64,000 nt of DNA, from the NCBI RefSeq assembly GCF_018603905.1, contig NZ_JAHFZZ010000002.1:124001-188000 (forward strand), given 5' to 3'. The notes below the pieces were generated by a model. The model was given only the letters and a program-made list of their open reading frames with translations. It was not told the origin of the DNA and searched no databases. Origin of the DNA: Nonomuraea sp. NEAU-A123 (GTDB lineage: Bacteria; Actinomycetota; Actinomycetes; Streptosporangiales; Streptosporangiaceae). How positions within the stretch are numbered: the stretch's first letter is position 1; the number at the start of each line of letters is the position of its first letter. This document shows, piece after piece, positions 53,214 through 61,434 of this stretch. A program made the position numbers and the translations under genes.

Positions 53214-54452
53214 ATGCTTTCAGCTCACCGCGCTGCCGCCGATGCGGCTTCGCCGCATACCCGGCGGCGTCTGGCCTGGTTAGACGCGCTGCGCGGGCTG
53301 GCCGCGTTGGTGGTGGTCTTCGAGCATGCGCTCAAACCGCTGTGGCCGGAGGTGCGGCTGCCGATCAAGGCCGTCTTCGATCCCGGCTGGTACGGCGTGC
53401 TGGTGTTCTTCTTGGTCAGTGGCTACATCGTGCCGGCATCGCTGGAGCGCCGGGGCAGCGTGCGGGCCTTTTGGATCTCGCGGTTCTTCCGGCTGTGGCC
53501 GCTGTTCTCCGTGTGTGTGGCCGGCATGGCGCTGCTGGCGGCGGTCGGCTGGGACAGCCTGCACACCTGGTGGGGCAGTCGGCCGGTGGCGCTGGCCCTG
53601 GCGCACGCCAGCATGCTGCAGAACCTGCTGTACGTGCCGAACCTGGCCAACGTGCTGTGGACGCTGTCTTACGAGATGGCCTTCTACCTCCTGCTGACGG
53701 CGATGTTCACCCTTGGCCTACACCGGCGCAGCACCGCGGCCGCGCTCACGTTCACGGCGGCCGCCGTGCTGGGCGCCGGGCTGCTGCCGGTGACGCTCCT
53801 GTCGGCCGGCGGGGCGGGCCGCATGCTCACGGTCGTGGTCGTGGTGACCGCCGTACTGGCCTCGGGGCTGGCCGCGGTGCTGCGCGGCGGCAGGAGGGTA
53901 CAGCAGGTGGGCGCGGTGGCCATCGCGGGCACGGTCCTGCTGCTGCTGGCCGTCAACCAGAGTTACCCCGGACCGTGGCAGGGGCTGTTCATCTTGGCCA
54001 CCATGTTCGCCGGCACCGCGCTCTATCGTGTCGAAGCTGGCCAACTCGGTCACCGGCACATCGCCTGGGTGGCGCTGATACCGCTGGCCGGGTTGTGGCT
54101 GGCGCGCGCCGAGTTCGGGTCGCAGGTGGCGATCGCCGCGGCCTGGCTGACGTTCGCCGCCGGGATGGCACTGCGCCACCGCGCGATGCCGTCGTGGCTG
54201 GCCTGGCTGGGTCTGGTGTCCTACTCGATCTACCTGCTGCACCCGCTGCTGCTGGAGAGCGTGGAGTTCTTCCTGCCGGACCCGCCGGCCGTGCCGGTGG
54301 CGGTGCGCCTGACGCTGCTGGTGGCGGTGTACGCGGTGCTGCTCGACCTGTGCGCGCTGACCTGGCGGTGGGTGGAGATGCCGGCGCAGCGGCTGGGCAA
54401 GCGACTGATCAGCCGGGCCGATTCCCGTCGGGCAGAGGTCAGCTCTCGGTGA
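53214..54452 (+). CDS. membrane acyltransferase family 3 protein
   Basis: A 412-aa protein with about ten membrane segments. The first block RLAWLDALRGLAALVVVFEH carries the DALRGxA...H catalytic-type His of the Acyl_transf_3 family. Then GWYGVLVFFLVSGYIVPASL with F-x-L-S-G-Y, AFWISRFFRLWPLF (R-x-x-R) and NVLWTLSYEM follow. These enzymes O-acylate cell-surface glycans or secondary metabolites with acyl groups from inside. No ribosome site is obvious. Possibly independent of the ABC operon. Confidence 0.85.
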   Translation: MLSAHRAAADAASPHTRRRLAWLDALRGLAALVVVFEHALKPLWPEVRLPIKAVFDPGWYGVLVFFLVSGYIVPASLERRGSVRAFWISRFFRLWPLFSVCVAGMALLAAVGWDSLHTWWGSRPVALALAHASMLQNLLYVPNLANVLWTLSYEMAFYLLLTAMFTLGLHRRSTAAALTFTAAAVLGAGLLPVTLLSAGGAGRMLTVVVVVTAVLASGLAAVLRGGRRVQQVGAVAIAGTVLLLLAVNQSYPGPWQGLFILATMFAGTALYRVEAGQLGHRHIAWVALIPLAGLWLARAEFGSQVAIAAAWLTFAAGMALRHRAMPSWLAWLGLVSYSIYLLHPLLLESVEFFLPDPPAVPVAVRLTLLVAVYAVLLDLCALTWRWVEMPAQRLGKRLISRADSRRAEVSSR

Positions 54453-54475
54453 TCTACCTGGCGGATGACCAGCGG

Positions 54476-55111
54476 TCAGGGTTCCGAGTGCCGGTTGAGG
54501 CCGAGTGTGGCGATGAGGTCTTCGTGGAGCTCGAACCAGACACGATGGCAGGAGTCGACGTCGGTGCGGTCGACCCAGGTGCCCTCCCCGGCTTGGGCGC
54601 GCGCCAGGGCCGTGGTGAAGCGGGTGTCGTATCCGCGGAACCGTGCCAGGACGCTCCCGAGCCGGCCCGCGAGTGGCGCGAGCGCGCGATCGATGCCGGC
54701 GAGTTCGAGGAGGACTCCGGCGTCCCAGGTGGGATCGGAGTGGTCGTTGACGGCGAGCCGATCGCCGGCGGTGGGCCGGAGTTGCCAGTCGGTGCAGGCT
54801 CGTAGCAGGAGGGCGTTCAGTGGGAGGAACCGGCGGTAGACGTCACGGACCTCGTCGGCACCGCCGACGAGTGCGAGCTCGGCCGCGAGCCGGCGCTCGT
54901 TCTCGGCTCGGCCCCGTTCGGTCAACGACCAGCCTCCGGCTCCGGCGAAGGCGCTGTGCTCCACCCACCCATATGCCTCGGCGTCGTACAGCAGCTCTTT
55001 CGTCTCGGCCGCGTCGAGCCCGTACCGATGCGCGATCACCGGGGTGTCCGCGAACCCGGTGATGCGCACGGCGTGCAGGACCAGCAGGCCAGGCGCGGAC
55101 TCCCGCGTCAC
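54476..55111 (-). CDS. probable winged-helix regulator, unknown family
   Basis: A 211-aa protein beginning at GTG 55111, which overlaps the stop of the HTH gene upstream by four bases. The head LLVLHAVRITGFADTPVIAH, RYGLDAAETKELLYDAEAYGWVEHSAF and WSLTERGRAENERRLAAEL look like a winged helix of the MarR/PadR sort. The rest is a helical domain (DEVRDVYRRFLPLNALLLRA...). The second gene of a two-regulator operon divergent from the phosphotransferase. No specific family recognised. Confidence 0.6.
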   Translation of the reverse strand: MTRESAPGLLVLHAVRITGFADTPVIAHRYGLDAAETKELLYDAEAYGWVEHSAFAGAGGWSLTERGRAENERRLAAELALVGGADEVRDVYRRFLPLNALLLRACTDWQLRPTAGDRLAVNDHSDPTWDAGVLLELAGIDRALAPLAGRLGSVLARFRGYDTRFTTALARAQAGEGTWVDRTDVDSCHRVWFELHEDLIATLGLNRHSEP

Positions 55112-55503
55112 GAGTCGGCGTCCTGTCGCGCCGTCAGGCGGGTGAAGTGCTGCTGGCACGCCTGCGGGGAGTTGAACCCCATCACGTGCGCCATCTGCGC
55201 CCAGGTCAGTCCGGCGCTCCGGGCTATGAACAGCAGGCCCGATTCGAGTCCTTCGACCTCGGCGCGTGCGGCGGGCAGGAGGGCGAGCGCGTTCAGGATG
55301 TCCTCCGGGTCCAGGTCGTCGCAGCGCCAGACGGCGAACTGCAGGAGATCGACCGCCGTCGGCGGGGCGGGCGAGGGCCGCCACGGGCGGGCGTCGAGCG
55401 CGTCCGCGCCCAGGCTCAGCAGGCGTTCGGACGCGCCCTGCTCACGGTGGGCCTGGACGCGTTCAGCGTGCGCGGTGTGATCGATGTCCTGCTTGCGTGG
55501 CAT
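55108..55503 (-). CDS. HTH DNA-binding protein
   Basis: A 131-aa protein. Residues 95-125, ARSAGLTWAQMAHVMGFNSP followed by QACQQHFTRL, form a helix-turn-helix like those of actinobacterial small DNA-binding proteins. The middle part FAVWRCDDLDPEDILNALAL is helical. ATG at 55501-55503 is preferred; ATG 55512 is possible. It precedes the winged-helix regulator with GTGA overlap and is divergent from the phosphotransferase gene, with palindrome CAACAAATTGTTG in between. Confidence 0.7.
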   Translation of the reverse strand: MPRKQDIDHTAHAERVQAHREQGASERLLSLGADALDARPWRPSPAPPTAVDLLQFAVWRCDDLDPEDILNALALLPAARAEVEGLESGLLFIARSAGLTWAQMAHVMGFNSPQACQQHFTRLTARQDADS

Positions 55504-55522
55504 GCAACCCATGGTGCACACT

Positions 55523-55535
55523 CAACAAATTGTTG
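55523..55535. promoter_or_regulatory. palindrome in the regulator/phosphotransferase gap
   Basis: CAACAA-A-TTGTTG, a perfect 13-base inverted repeat, sits between the divergent starts (55503 and 55564). A further GTTG half site follows at about 55546. It is AT-rich against the background and is the natural operator for the paired regulators. Confidence 0.6.
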
Positions 55536-55563
55536 TCAATGTTCTGTTGAAAGGCAGGGGTGG

Positions 55564-56760
55564 ATGATCGTACCCCTCATGGAGGCTGCCGCCGACACCT
55601 GCGGGGGCAAGGCCGGCACACTCGGCGTGTTGCTGCGCGCGGGTCTGCCGGTTCCTGACGGCTTCGTCGTCTCGTTCGCCGCTTACCTCGCCGTCGTACG
55701 GGACCTGGACCTGGACGATCTTGACGCGGTGCGGCAGGTGATCGAGGTCAGCCCGGTCCGCGCCGACGTGCTCGATGCGCTGGGACGCGCACTCGACGCG
55801 CTCGGCGATCCGCCCGTGGCGGTCAGATCATCGGCGGCGGACGAAGACACCGGTCAGGCATCGGCGGCCGGTCAGTACGAGAGCTTTCTCGCGGTGCGCG
55901 GAGTCGGCGAGGTCGCCGATGCCGTACGTGCCTGCTGGGCGTCGCTGTTCTCTCCACGTGCCGTCGACTACCGGGGCCGGCCTTCCGACGAGCCTGTGAT
56001 GGCCGTCATCGTCCAACGCCATCTGGATGCCGAGGTATCCGGGGTCATGTTCACTCCTGCGGACCCGGACGACGCGACCGAGATCGAGGCGTCCTGGGGC
56101 CTCGGCCCCAGCATCGTCGGGGGTACGGTCACCCCTGACGCCTACCGTGTCCACGCGGACGGGACGGTCACCCGCACCGTCGCGGACAAACGGACCCGCC
56201 TCGACCGGCGCGGCACGCGGCTCGTCGTTCGCGACGTGCCCACCCGTGCCCGGGACCAACCGACGATCGACGACGCGACCGCCACACGGCTCGCCAAGCT
56301 GGGCGAGGAGATCGCCACCGTACTCGGTGGGCCGCAGGACATCGAGTGGGCGATCGTCGACGGCCGCACCTGGGTTCTGCAGGCACGGCCGGTCACCGCC
56401 GCACCCCCACCAGCGCCTTCCAGAATCTCGGACACCCCAGCCGCCACACTCACCGGAACACCAGGCAGCCGCGGGACCGTGACCGGCACCGCGAGGATCG
56501 TCCGCGGTCCCGGTGATTTCGCGCGCGTGCGCCCGGGCGACATCCTCGTCTGCCCCTTCACCGACCCCGCGTGGACGCCGCTGCTGCGCATCGTCGGTGG
56601 CGTCGTCACCGAAACCGGGGGAGTGCTCTCCCACGCCGCGATCGTCGCCCGCGAGCACGCCATCCCCGCCGTCCTCGGCGTCCCGAACGCGACCAGCAGG
56701 CTCCACGACGACACCACCATCACCATCGACGGCACCGCCGGCACCGTCACGGCCTCCTAA
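55564..56760 (+). CDS. two-domain PEP-synthase/rifampin-phosphotransferase-like enzyme
   Basis: A 398-aa protein. Residues about 5-290 are the ATP-binding PPDK_N domain: GGKAGTLGVLLRAGLPVPDG, VAVRSSAADEDTGQASAAGQYESF and QDIEWAI...QARPVT. Residues about 310-398 are the swivelling phosphohistidine domain, with His357 in TETGGVLSHAAIVAREHAIP. The PEP/pyruvate TIM barrel of PEP synthase, or the large drug-binding domain of rifampin phosphotransferase, that normally intervenes or flanks is absent; the full enzymes are about 800-900 aa. A phosphate could therefore be passed from ATP via His357 to an unknown acceptor or partner. Followed by a histidine phosphatase. Confidence 0.8.
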   Translation: MIVPLMEAAADTCGGKAGTLGVLLRAGLPVPDGFVVSFAAYLAVVRDLDLDDLDAVRQVIEVSPVRADVLDALGRALDALGDPPVAVRSSAADEDTGQASAAGQYESFLAVRGVGEVADAVRACWASLFSPRAVDYRGRPSDEPVMAVIVQRHLDAEVSGVMFTPADPDDATEIEASWGLGPSIVGGTVTPDAYRVHADGTVTRTVADKRTRLDRRGTRLVVRDVPTRARDQPTIDDATATRLAKLGEEIATVLGGPQDIEWAIVDGRTWVLQARPVTAAPPPAPSRISDTPAATLTGTPGSRGTVTGTARIVRGPGDFARVRPGDILVCPFTDPAWTPLLRIVGGVVTETGGVLSHAAIVAREHAIPAVLGVPNATSRLHDDTTITIDGTAGTVTAS

Positions 56761-56827
56761 ATGCACACCTACGGATTGAAAGGAGAGGGGAAGCGGGCCC
56801 GCACGGACCCCGTGCCCCTGACCACCT

Positions 56828-57427
56828 ATGACAACGCGACACCTCTACCTTGCACGCCACGGCGCCGCCGACGCGTTCGGGGAGCTCACCGGCATCGGGC
56901 GCCGGCAGGCGGGCCTGCTGGGCGAACGGCTCGCCGGCGTACCGGTCGACGCCGTGTGGCACTCTCCGCTGCCACGCGCCGCAGCGAGCGCGTACGAACT
57001 CGCCCGGCAGCTACCGAACGTGCCCGTGACCGAGGCCGCCGAACTCGTCGACCACGTGCCCTACGTTCCCCGCGCGGCCGAAACACCGCCGTCCTGGGCC
57101 GGCTTCTTCGACGGCTACGACGACACCGAGGCAGCCTCGGGCCAAAGGCTGGCCGAGGCGCTGGTCGCCCGGTTCGCGAAGGTCCCCGACACAGAGCCGG
57201 ACACACACGAGGTCCTGGTGACGCATGCCTATCCGATCGCGTGGCTGGTGCGGCACGCACTGGACGCACCGCCTTCCCGGTGGCTCGGACTGAACAGCGC
57301 CAACACCGCACTGACCGTCATCGAGTACCGAAACGGCCTGCCGCCCACGATCGTGATGTTCAACGACATGAGCCACCTCCCGGCCGACCTGCGCTGGACC
57401 GGGTTCCCCGATGCCATCAGGCCGTGA
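56828..57427 (+). CDS. histidine phosphatase (phosphoglycerate-mutase-like)
   Basis: A 199-aa protein. LYLARHGAADAFGELTGIGR carries the RHG catalytic motif; SPLPRAAASA the second Arg; VLVTHAYPIAWLV the second His. It belongs to histidine phosphatase branch 1. The spacing to the phosphotransferase is 67 bases with AAAGGAGAGGGG in between, so the two are probably co-transcribed. The 3' end overlaps the convergent peptidase gene by 11 bases. It might remove the phosphate put on by its neighbour, by inference only. Confidence 0.85.
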   Translation: MTTRHLYLARHGAADAFGELTGIGRRQAGLLGERLAGVPVDAVWHSPLPRAAASAYELARQLPNVPVTEAAELVDHVPYVPRAAETPPSWAGFFDGYDDTEAASGQRLAEALVARFAKVPDTEPDTHEVLVTHAYPIAWLVRHALDAPPSRWLGLNSANTALTVIEYRNGLPPTIVMFNDMSHLPADLRWTGFPDAIRP

Positions 57428-59459
57428 GACCTAGTTCCCGCATGACGAACGCCAGCCAGAAGCTCTGCTGCTGAACGATCGTGCTCCAGTTCGTCCCACC
57501 GTGTCCCGCGTCGGACCAGACGCGCAGCAGGATCGGATGGGAGGCGGTGGTGGCGGCCTGCGTTCTGGCGGCGAACTTGCGGGAGTGCCAGGCGGGGCAG
57601 CGGGGGTCGTTGGCGCCCGCGTCCAGCAGGATCGCCGGGTAGGCGGTGCCCGATTTCACGTTGTGGTACGGGGAGTAGGCCATGAGCACGGGCGCGTCGG
57701 CCGGGTCGTTGGGATTGCCGTACTCGGAGAGGGTGGCGGCGGTGCCCACCGGGTCTCGGGCGACGCGCATCAGGTCCAGTTTGGGGGCGCCGCAGACCAC
57801 TGTCCGCCACAGTTCCGGCCGTTGGGTCACGGCCGCGGCGGTGAGCAGGCCGCCGTTCGAGGCGCCCTGGATCGCCAGCCGGTCGGGCGTGGTGACCCCG
57901 TCGGCGATCAGCCGCTCGGCGATCGCGTACAGGTCGTCGAAGGTGTTCTGCTTGGCGTGCAGCCGCCCGCCCTCCCACCATTGAAGGCCGAACTCCCCGC
58001 CGCCGCGTACGTGGGCGTGCGCGTAGATCCCGCCCGCCTCCACGAACGCCGCCAAAGGGCCGAGGTAGGACGCCAGCACGGCGATGTTGAAGCCGCCGTA
58101 CCCCTGGATCAGGGTCGGCTGCGGACGTGAACGGTCCAGGTCGGCGCGGTGGACCAGGGTGCAGGGCACGCGGGTGCCGTCGGCCGAGGTGGCCCACACG
58201 CGGGTGGTGACCAGGCCGGTCAGGGTGTGGCCCGACCCCTGCAGGGCGGTCAGCGTCCCCGATTCCAGCTCATAGTGGTAGACCGTGGGGGACTGGGTGT
58301 AGGAGGTGTAGCCGAAGGTGATCGCGTCCTCGCAGCCCACCACCTGGTCCATCACGCCCAGAGCCACGACTCCCTGGGCGATGGAGCTGACCGAGCCCTG
58401 GCCGGGCAGCGGGACCTCCCCGAGGTCGGCGCCGTCCAGGCTGAGGATCCGGATGCGGGAGACGGTGTCCACCAGTTCGCCGAGCACCAGCCGGTCGCCG
58501 ACCAGGGTCACGCCGGTGAGTACGGCGTCGCCGCCGGGCACCAGCTCGGTCCAGGTGGCGGGGTCGCCGGGGCTGTCCAGCGGGATGCGGACCAGGCGGC
58601 CGCGCGGGGCGCCCGCCGTGGTGACGGCCACGTAGGAGCCGTCGACGAGGACGCCCTTGTACAGGTGCTCGGCGTCGGTGATGAACTCGCGCCACTCCCA
58701 GGGTTCGTCCAGGCGGGCGATGAAGTGCGGCCGGGGCCGCAGATGGTCGACCTGGAGCATCGCCCAGCGCCCGTCCCGGGAGATCTTGGGGATGGCGAAC
58801 ATGTGCGGGATGTCCAACGGCTCGGGCTCAGTGGGCGCCGGCTGCCCCAGCCGGTGGAAGAACAGCCGCCACCGTAACGCCGCCGCCCCTGACTCGTTGG
58901 CCATGTAGAAGAAGCCGCTGCCGTCCGGGAGCCAGGCCACCAGGCCCGGCCGCTGCTGCGGTACGCCGTCCAGCAGCACCTTCCCGGTGTCGATCTCGAT
59001 CACCTTGAGCGCCGGCAACTCCTGGCCCCCCGCGTCCAGGGAGTACGCCAGCAGGCGGCCGTCGGGGGAGGGGTGCGGGCTCATCCGCAGCGGCGTACCG
59101 GCGGACATCTCATTGAGGTCGATCACCATGCGCCACGGACCGGTGGGAGCGTCGGCCGTCTCGAAGACCATCAACTCCCGGCCGTCGGGGATGCGGCCAC
59201 GGAACCACCGCGGCCCGTATCGCACCGGGACCACCAGGTTGCGGGCGTCCATCTGCTCGACCAGGTCCCCGACGCGGGCCGCGAGCGCCTCATGATGCGG
59301 CCAGCCGTGCACGTAGGACCGGGCCAGCTCGTCCTGGGCCTTCTGCCAGGCCGCCACGCCCTCCCCGTCGTCCTCCTCCAGCCATTGGTAGGGGTCGTCG
59401 AAGACCAGCCCACCGACCTCGTTGTGCTCCGGCCGTACCGGCGCCTCGGGATAACGCAT
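57417..59459 (-). CDS. prolyl oligopeptidase family S9 serine peptidase
   Basis: A 680-aa enzyme. Residues 5-60 and about 420-680 form the alpha/beta hydrolase domain, and 70-400 a seven-bladed propeller (SPHPSPDGRLLAYSLDAGGQE, ISRDGRWAMLQVDHLRPRPH). The triad is Ser534 in IQGASNGGLL, Asp618 in GANDPRCPAWHS and His653 in SDAGHGG. No signal peptide, so cytoplasmic. Cleaves small peptides after Pro or a related residue. ATG 59459 is seven bases after the merR stop, so it is co-transcribed with merR and likely inducible. Confidence 0.93.
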   Translation of the reverse strand: MRYPEAPVRPEHNEVGGLVFDDPYQWLEEDDGEGVAAWQKAQDELARSYVHGWPHHEALAARVGDLVEQMDARNLVVPVRYGPRWFRGRIPDGRELMVFETADAPTGPWRMVIDLNEMSAGTPLRMSPHPSPDGRLLAYSLDAGGQELPALKVIEIDTGKVLLDGVPQQRPGLVAWLPDGSGFFYMANESGAAALRWRLFFHRLGQPAPTEPEPLDIPHMFAIPKISRDGRWAMLQVDHLRPRPHFIARLDEPWEWREFITDAEHLYKGVLVDGSYVAVTTAGAPRGRLVRIPLDSPGDPATWTELVPGGDAVLTGVTLVGDRLVLGELVDTVSRIRILSLDGADLGEVPLPGQGSVSSIAQGVVALGVMDQVVGCEDAITFGYTSYTQSPTVYHYELESGTLTALQGSGHTLTGLVTTRVWATSADGTRVPCTLVHRADLDRSRPQPTLIQGYGGFNIAVLASYLGPLAAFVEAGGIYAHAHVRGGGEFGLQWWEGGRLHAKQNTFDDLYAIAERLIADGVTTPDRLAIQGASNGGLLTAAAVTQRPELWRTVVCGAPKLDLMRVARDPVGTAATLSEYGNPNDPADAPVLMAYSPYHNVKSGTAYPAILLDAGANDPRCPAWHSRKFAARTQAATTASHPILLRVWSDAGHGGTNWSTIVQQQSFWLAFVMRELGLTA

Positions 59460-59466
59460 CCTCGCG

Positions 59467-60279
59467 TCACTCTCCTGATGGGTGATCGTCGCGCGCCGTT
59501 CGGACGCGCTCGAAATAGCTCATGATGGCGGGCAGGTCGCCCGCGTCCAGCCAGTCGACCTGGCGGCTGATCTCCTCGCTGATCTTGGCGCTGTTGTCGC
59601 GCCAGAACGCCATCCCGGCGGATTGGGCCCGCGCGTCGACCTGCTGGTCGCCGCTCTGGAGCGCGCCCGCCAACGCCTCCCAGCGGGCGGCCACTTCCCG
59701 CACCCGCGGGTCGTAGACGGGGGTGTCCGCCAGCATGTGCTCCCGGGCTTCCCGGAGCAGGACGAGCCACTCGGCCCGGAAGCCCTCCATCGCGTCCTCA
59801 CCGAGGTGCATCCGGCGCTTGGCCAGGTCGTCGCGTACCTCCTGGCCGAAGTAGCTCTCGTACACCGAGATCACTTCGAGGGTGGTCATGAACTGCTCGG
59901 GATCGGGCATGACCGACTGGTCGATTACCCCCAGCAGCCCGCCGAGCCGCTCCTTCAACTGCCCCATCCGGGCGGTTTGCAGGTCCAGTTCGGCGAGCTG
60001 GGCGGCGAGCAGGCCGCGCATGGCCGTCAGGTCGTCCACCGGCCGCGCGAGGACGTTCGCGATCTCCTCCAGCGACAGTCCCAGCCCGCGCAGGGCGCGT
60101 ACGCGATAAAGCTGCCGCAGGTCGGCCCCGGTGTAGCGGCGGTGGCCCGACGCGGTCCGCTCGCCGGCCTGGACCAGGCCGATCTCGTCATAGTGGTAGA
60201 GCGTGCGGATGGTGACCCCGGTGGCCTTGGCCAGCTCCCCGATGGTCCATCGACGCTCGTCTCCGTCGTTTTCGGTCAC
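59467..60279 (-). CDS. MerR-family regulator with TipAS-like C-terminus
   Basis: About 270 aa. HTH: RWTIGELAKATGVTIRTLYHYDEIGLV, RRYTGADLRQLYRVRALRGLGLSLEEI, then a coiled helix, and residues about 150-265 that resemble the TipAS antibiotic-binding domain (FAEWLVLLREAREHMLADTP-like spacing with multiple Trp). GTG 60279 is preferred, as the promoter ends at 60287 and transcription should begin at about 60280. It heads the merR-peptidase operon and should activate it by twisting the 19-base-spacer promoter on binding a ligand. Confidence 0.88.
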   Translation of the reverse strand: MTENDGDERRWTIGELAKATGVTIRTLYHYDEIGLVQAGERTASGHRRYTGADLRQLYRVRALRGLGLSLEEIANVLARPVDDLTAMRGLLAAQLAELDLQTARMGQLKERLGGLLGVIDQSVMPDPEQFMTTLEVISVYESYFGQEVRDDLAKRRMHLGEDAMEGFRAEWLVLLREAREHMLADTPVYDPRVREVAARWEALAGALQSGDQQVDARAQSAGMAFWRDNSAKISEEISRQVDWLDAGDLPAIMSYFERVRTARDDHPSGE

Positions 60280-60286
60280 GGACACG

Positions 60287-60317
60287 ACGGTAAGACCTCC
60301 CGCCACGGGAGGTTCAA
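60287..60317 (-). promoter_or_regulatory. MerR promoter with 19-base spacer and dyad
   Basis: On the minus strand: -35 TTGAAC (60317-60312), 19-base spacer, -10 TACCGT (60292-60287). The spacer region contains the perfect dyad ACCTCCCG-TGG-CGGGAGGT (60313-60295). The abnormally long spacer with central dyad is the hallmark of MerR-activated promoters. The message would be leaderless. Confidence 0.8.
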
Positions 60318-60339
60318 CCCCGTTCCGGGAGGATGTCCC

Positions 60340-61203
60340 TCAGCGCCCGGCTGGGGTGATGGCGGAGATCTGCGTGGCGAGTTCGGCCAGGTGGGCGAGT
60401 GAGGAGTCGGCGGCGGCATCGGGGACGGCGACAATGACGTGGTCGATGCCCAGAGCGGCGAGGTCGCCGCAGCGCTGGACGCTCTCCTCGATGCTCTGTC
60501 CGTCAGGCACCCGCAGGTGGAGGGTCTTTTCGATCTCCTCGTAGGGCCGGCCCAGCCGTTCGCAGTGAGCGCGCAGCACGCCGAGCTTGTGCCGTACGTC
60601 GGCGCCATCCAGGAAGTTGCAGGCGTCGGCGTACTCGGCGACCAGGCGGAGCGTCTTCTTCTCCCCGCTGCCGCCGATCAGGATCGGCGGACGCGCCTGC
60701 GGGGCGTTGAGCGTACGTTCCAGCCGGTAATGCCGGCCCTCGTAAGGCTTGTCCTCGTCGCTCCACATCTGCCGGGCGATCTGGAGCGTCTCCTCCAGCC
60801 GCTCGAACCGCTCGGCCAGCGAAGGGAAGCGCAGGCCGAGCCCGCGGGCCTCCGGCTCGTACCAGCCGGCGCCGATGCCGAGGACGGCGCGGCCGCCGGA
60901 GAGGGCGTCCAGGGTGCTGACCTGCTTCACCAACAGTCCCGGTTCGCGGTAGACGGCGCCGGTGACGAGGGTGCCCAGCGTGACCCGGCTGGTGAGGGCA
61001 GCGGCGTAGGACAGCGCGCCGTACGCCTCCAGCATCGGATCCTCCACGGCGCCGAAGTTGGGGATCTGGAAGAAATGGTCCATCACCCACAGACTGTGCA
61101 GTCCCGCTTCGTCGGCGCCGCGGGCGACGGCCGCGAACCGCCCGGAGATGGCGGCATCGCCGCCGGGCCAGGTGAAACGTGGGCAGGTCAGACCGAGCTT
61201 CAT
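60340..61203 (-). CDS. LLM-class F420-dependent oxidoreductase
   Basis: A 287-aa TIM barrel. KLGLTCPRFTWPGGDAAISG, HSLWVMDHFFQIPNFG, TLVTGAVYREPGLLVKQVST, LDALSGGRAVLGIGAGWYEPEARGLGL and RPPILIGGSGEKKTLRLVAE match the TIGR03560-like F420-dependent group. AAGGAG precedes ATG 61201-61203. A terminator-like hairpin is located 59-102 bases upstream in its likely leader. Substrate unknown. An open leader frame runs in phase from 61335, so an N-terminally longer product is possible but would include the hairpin. Confidence 0.9.
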   Translation of the reverse strand: MKLGLTCPRFTWPGGDAAISGRFAAVARGADEAGLHSLWVMDHFFQIPNFGAVEDPMLEAYGALSYAAALTSRVTLGTLVTGAVYREPGLLVKQVSTLDALSGGRAVLGIGAGWYEPEARGLGLRFPSLAERFERLEETLQIARQMWSDEDKPYEGRHYRLERTLNAPQARPPILIGGSGEKKTLRLVAEYADACNFLDGADVRHKLGVLRAHCERLGRPYEEIEKTLHLRVPDGQSIEESVQRCGDLAALGIDHVIVAVPDAAADSSLAHLAELATQISAITPAGR

Positions 61204-61261
61204 CGAATACTCCTTGATCGGATGGCATGCCGCCGCAGGGGGACGCGTCACTGCGGGCATG

Positions 61262-61305
61262 AAAAAACCCTCTCGTCTGGGTCGCTGGACCCGAGGCCGA
61301 GAGGG
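61262..61305 (-). terminator. terminator-like hairpin in the LLM gene leader
   Basis: Minus strand: CCCTCTCG (61305-61298) pairs with CGAGAGGG (61275-61268), enclosing a second GGGTC/GACCC stem with a four-base loop, and is followed by six T residues (61267-61262). The start codon of the F420 oxidoreductase is 59 bases further on. A TAATTA-like -10 lies just upstream (61317-61323), so this hairpin would be in the 5' leader and could act as an attenuator, or could end antisense transcripts. Confidence 0.6.
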
Positions 61306-61408
61306 CGTCGTAGGAGTAATTATCTCACGCCCCACAGGCTGCGTGGCGCACCCGCGCTGGGAGTACGGCTGGCCGCCGAGAAGTGAACCTCCACCAGAGT
61401 GGACAAAC

Positions 61409-61424
61409 TATGCAGACCGGTCTA
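61409..61424. promoter_or_regulatory. TetR operator copy 1
   Basis: TATGCAGACCGGTCTA, with a perfect AGACCGGTCT core, lies 11 bases before the tetR GTG. Its near twin is at 62041-62056. Confidence 0.75.
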
Positions 61425-61434
61425 TTTTCTAGCT

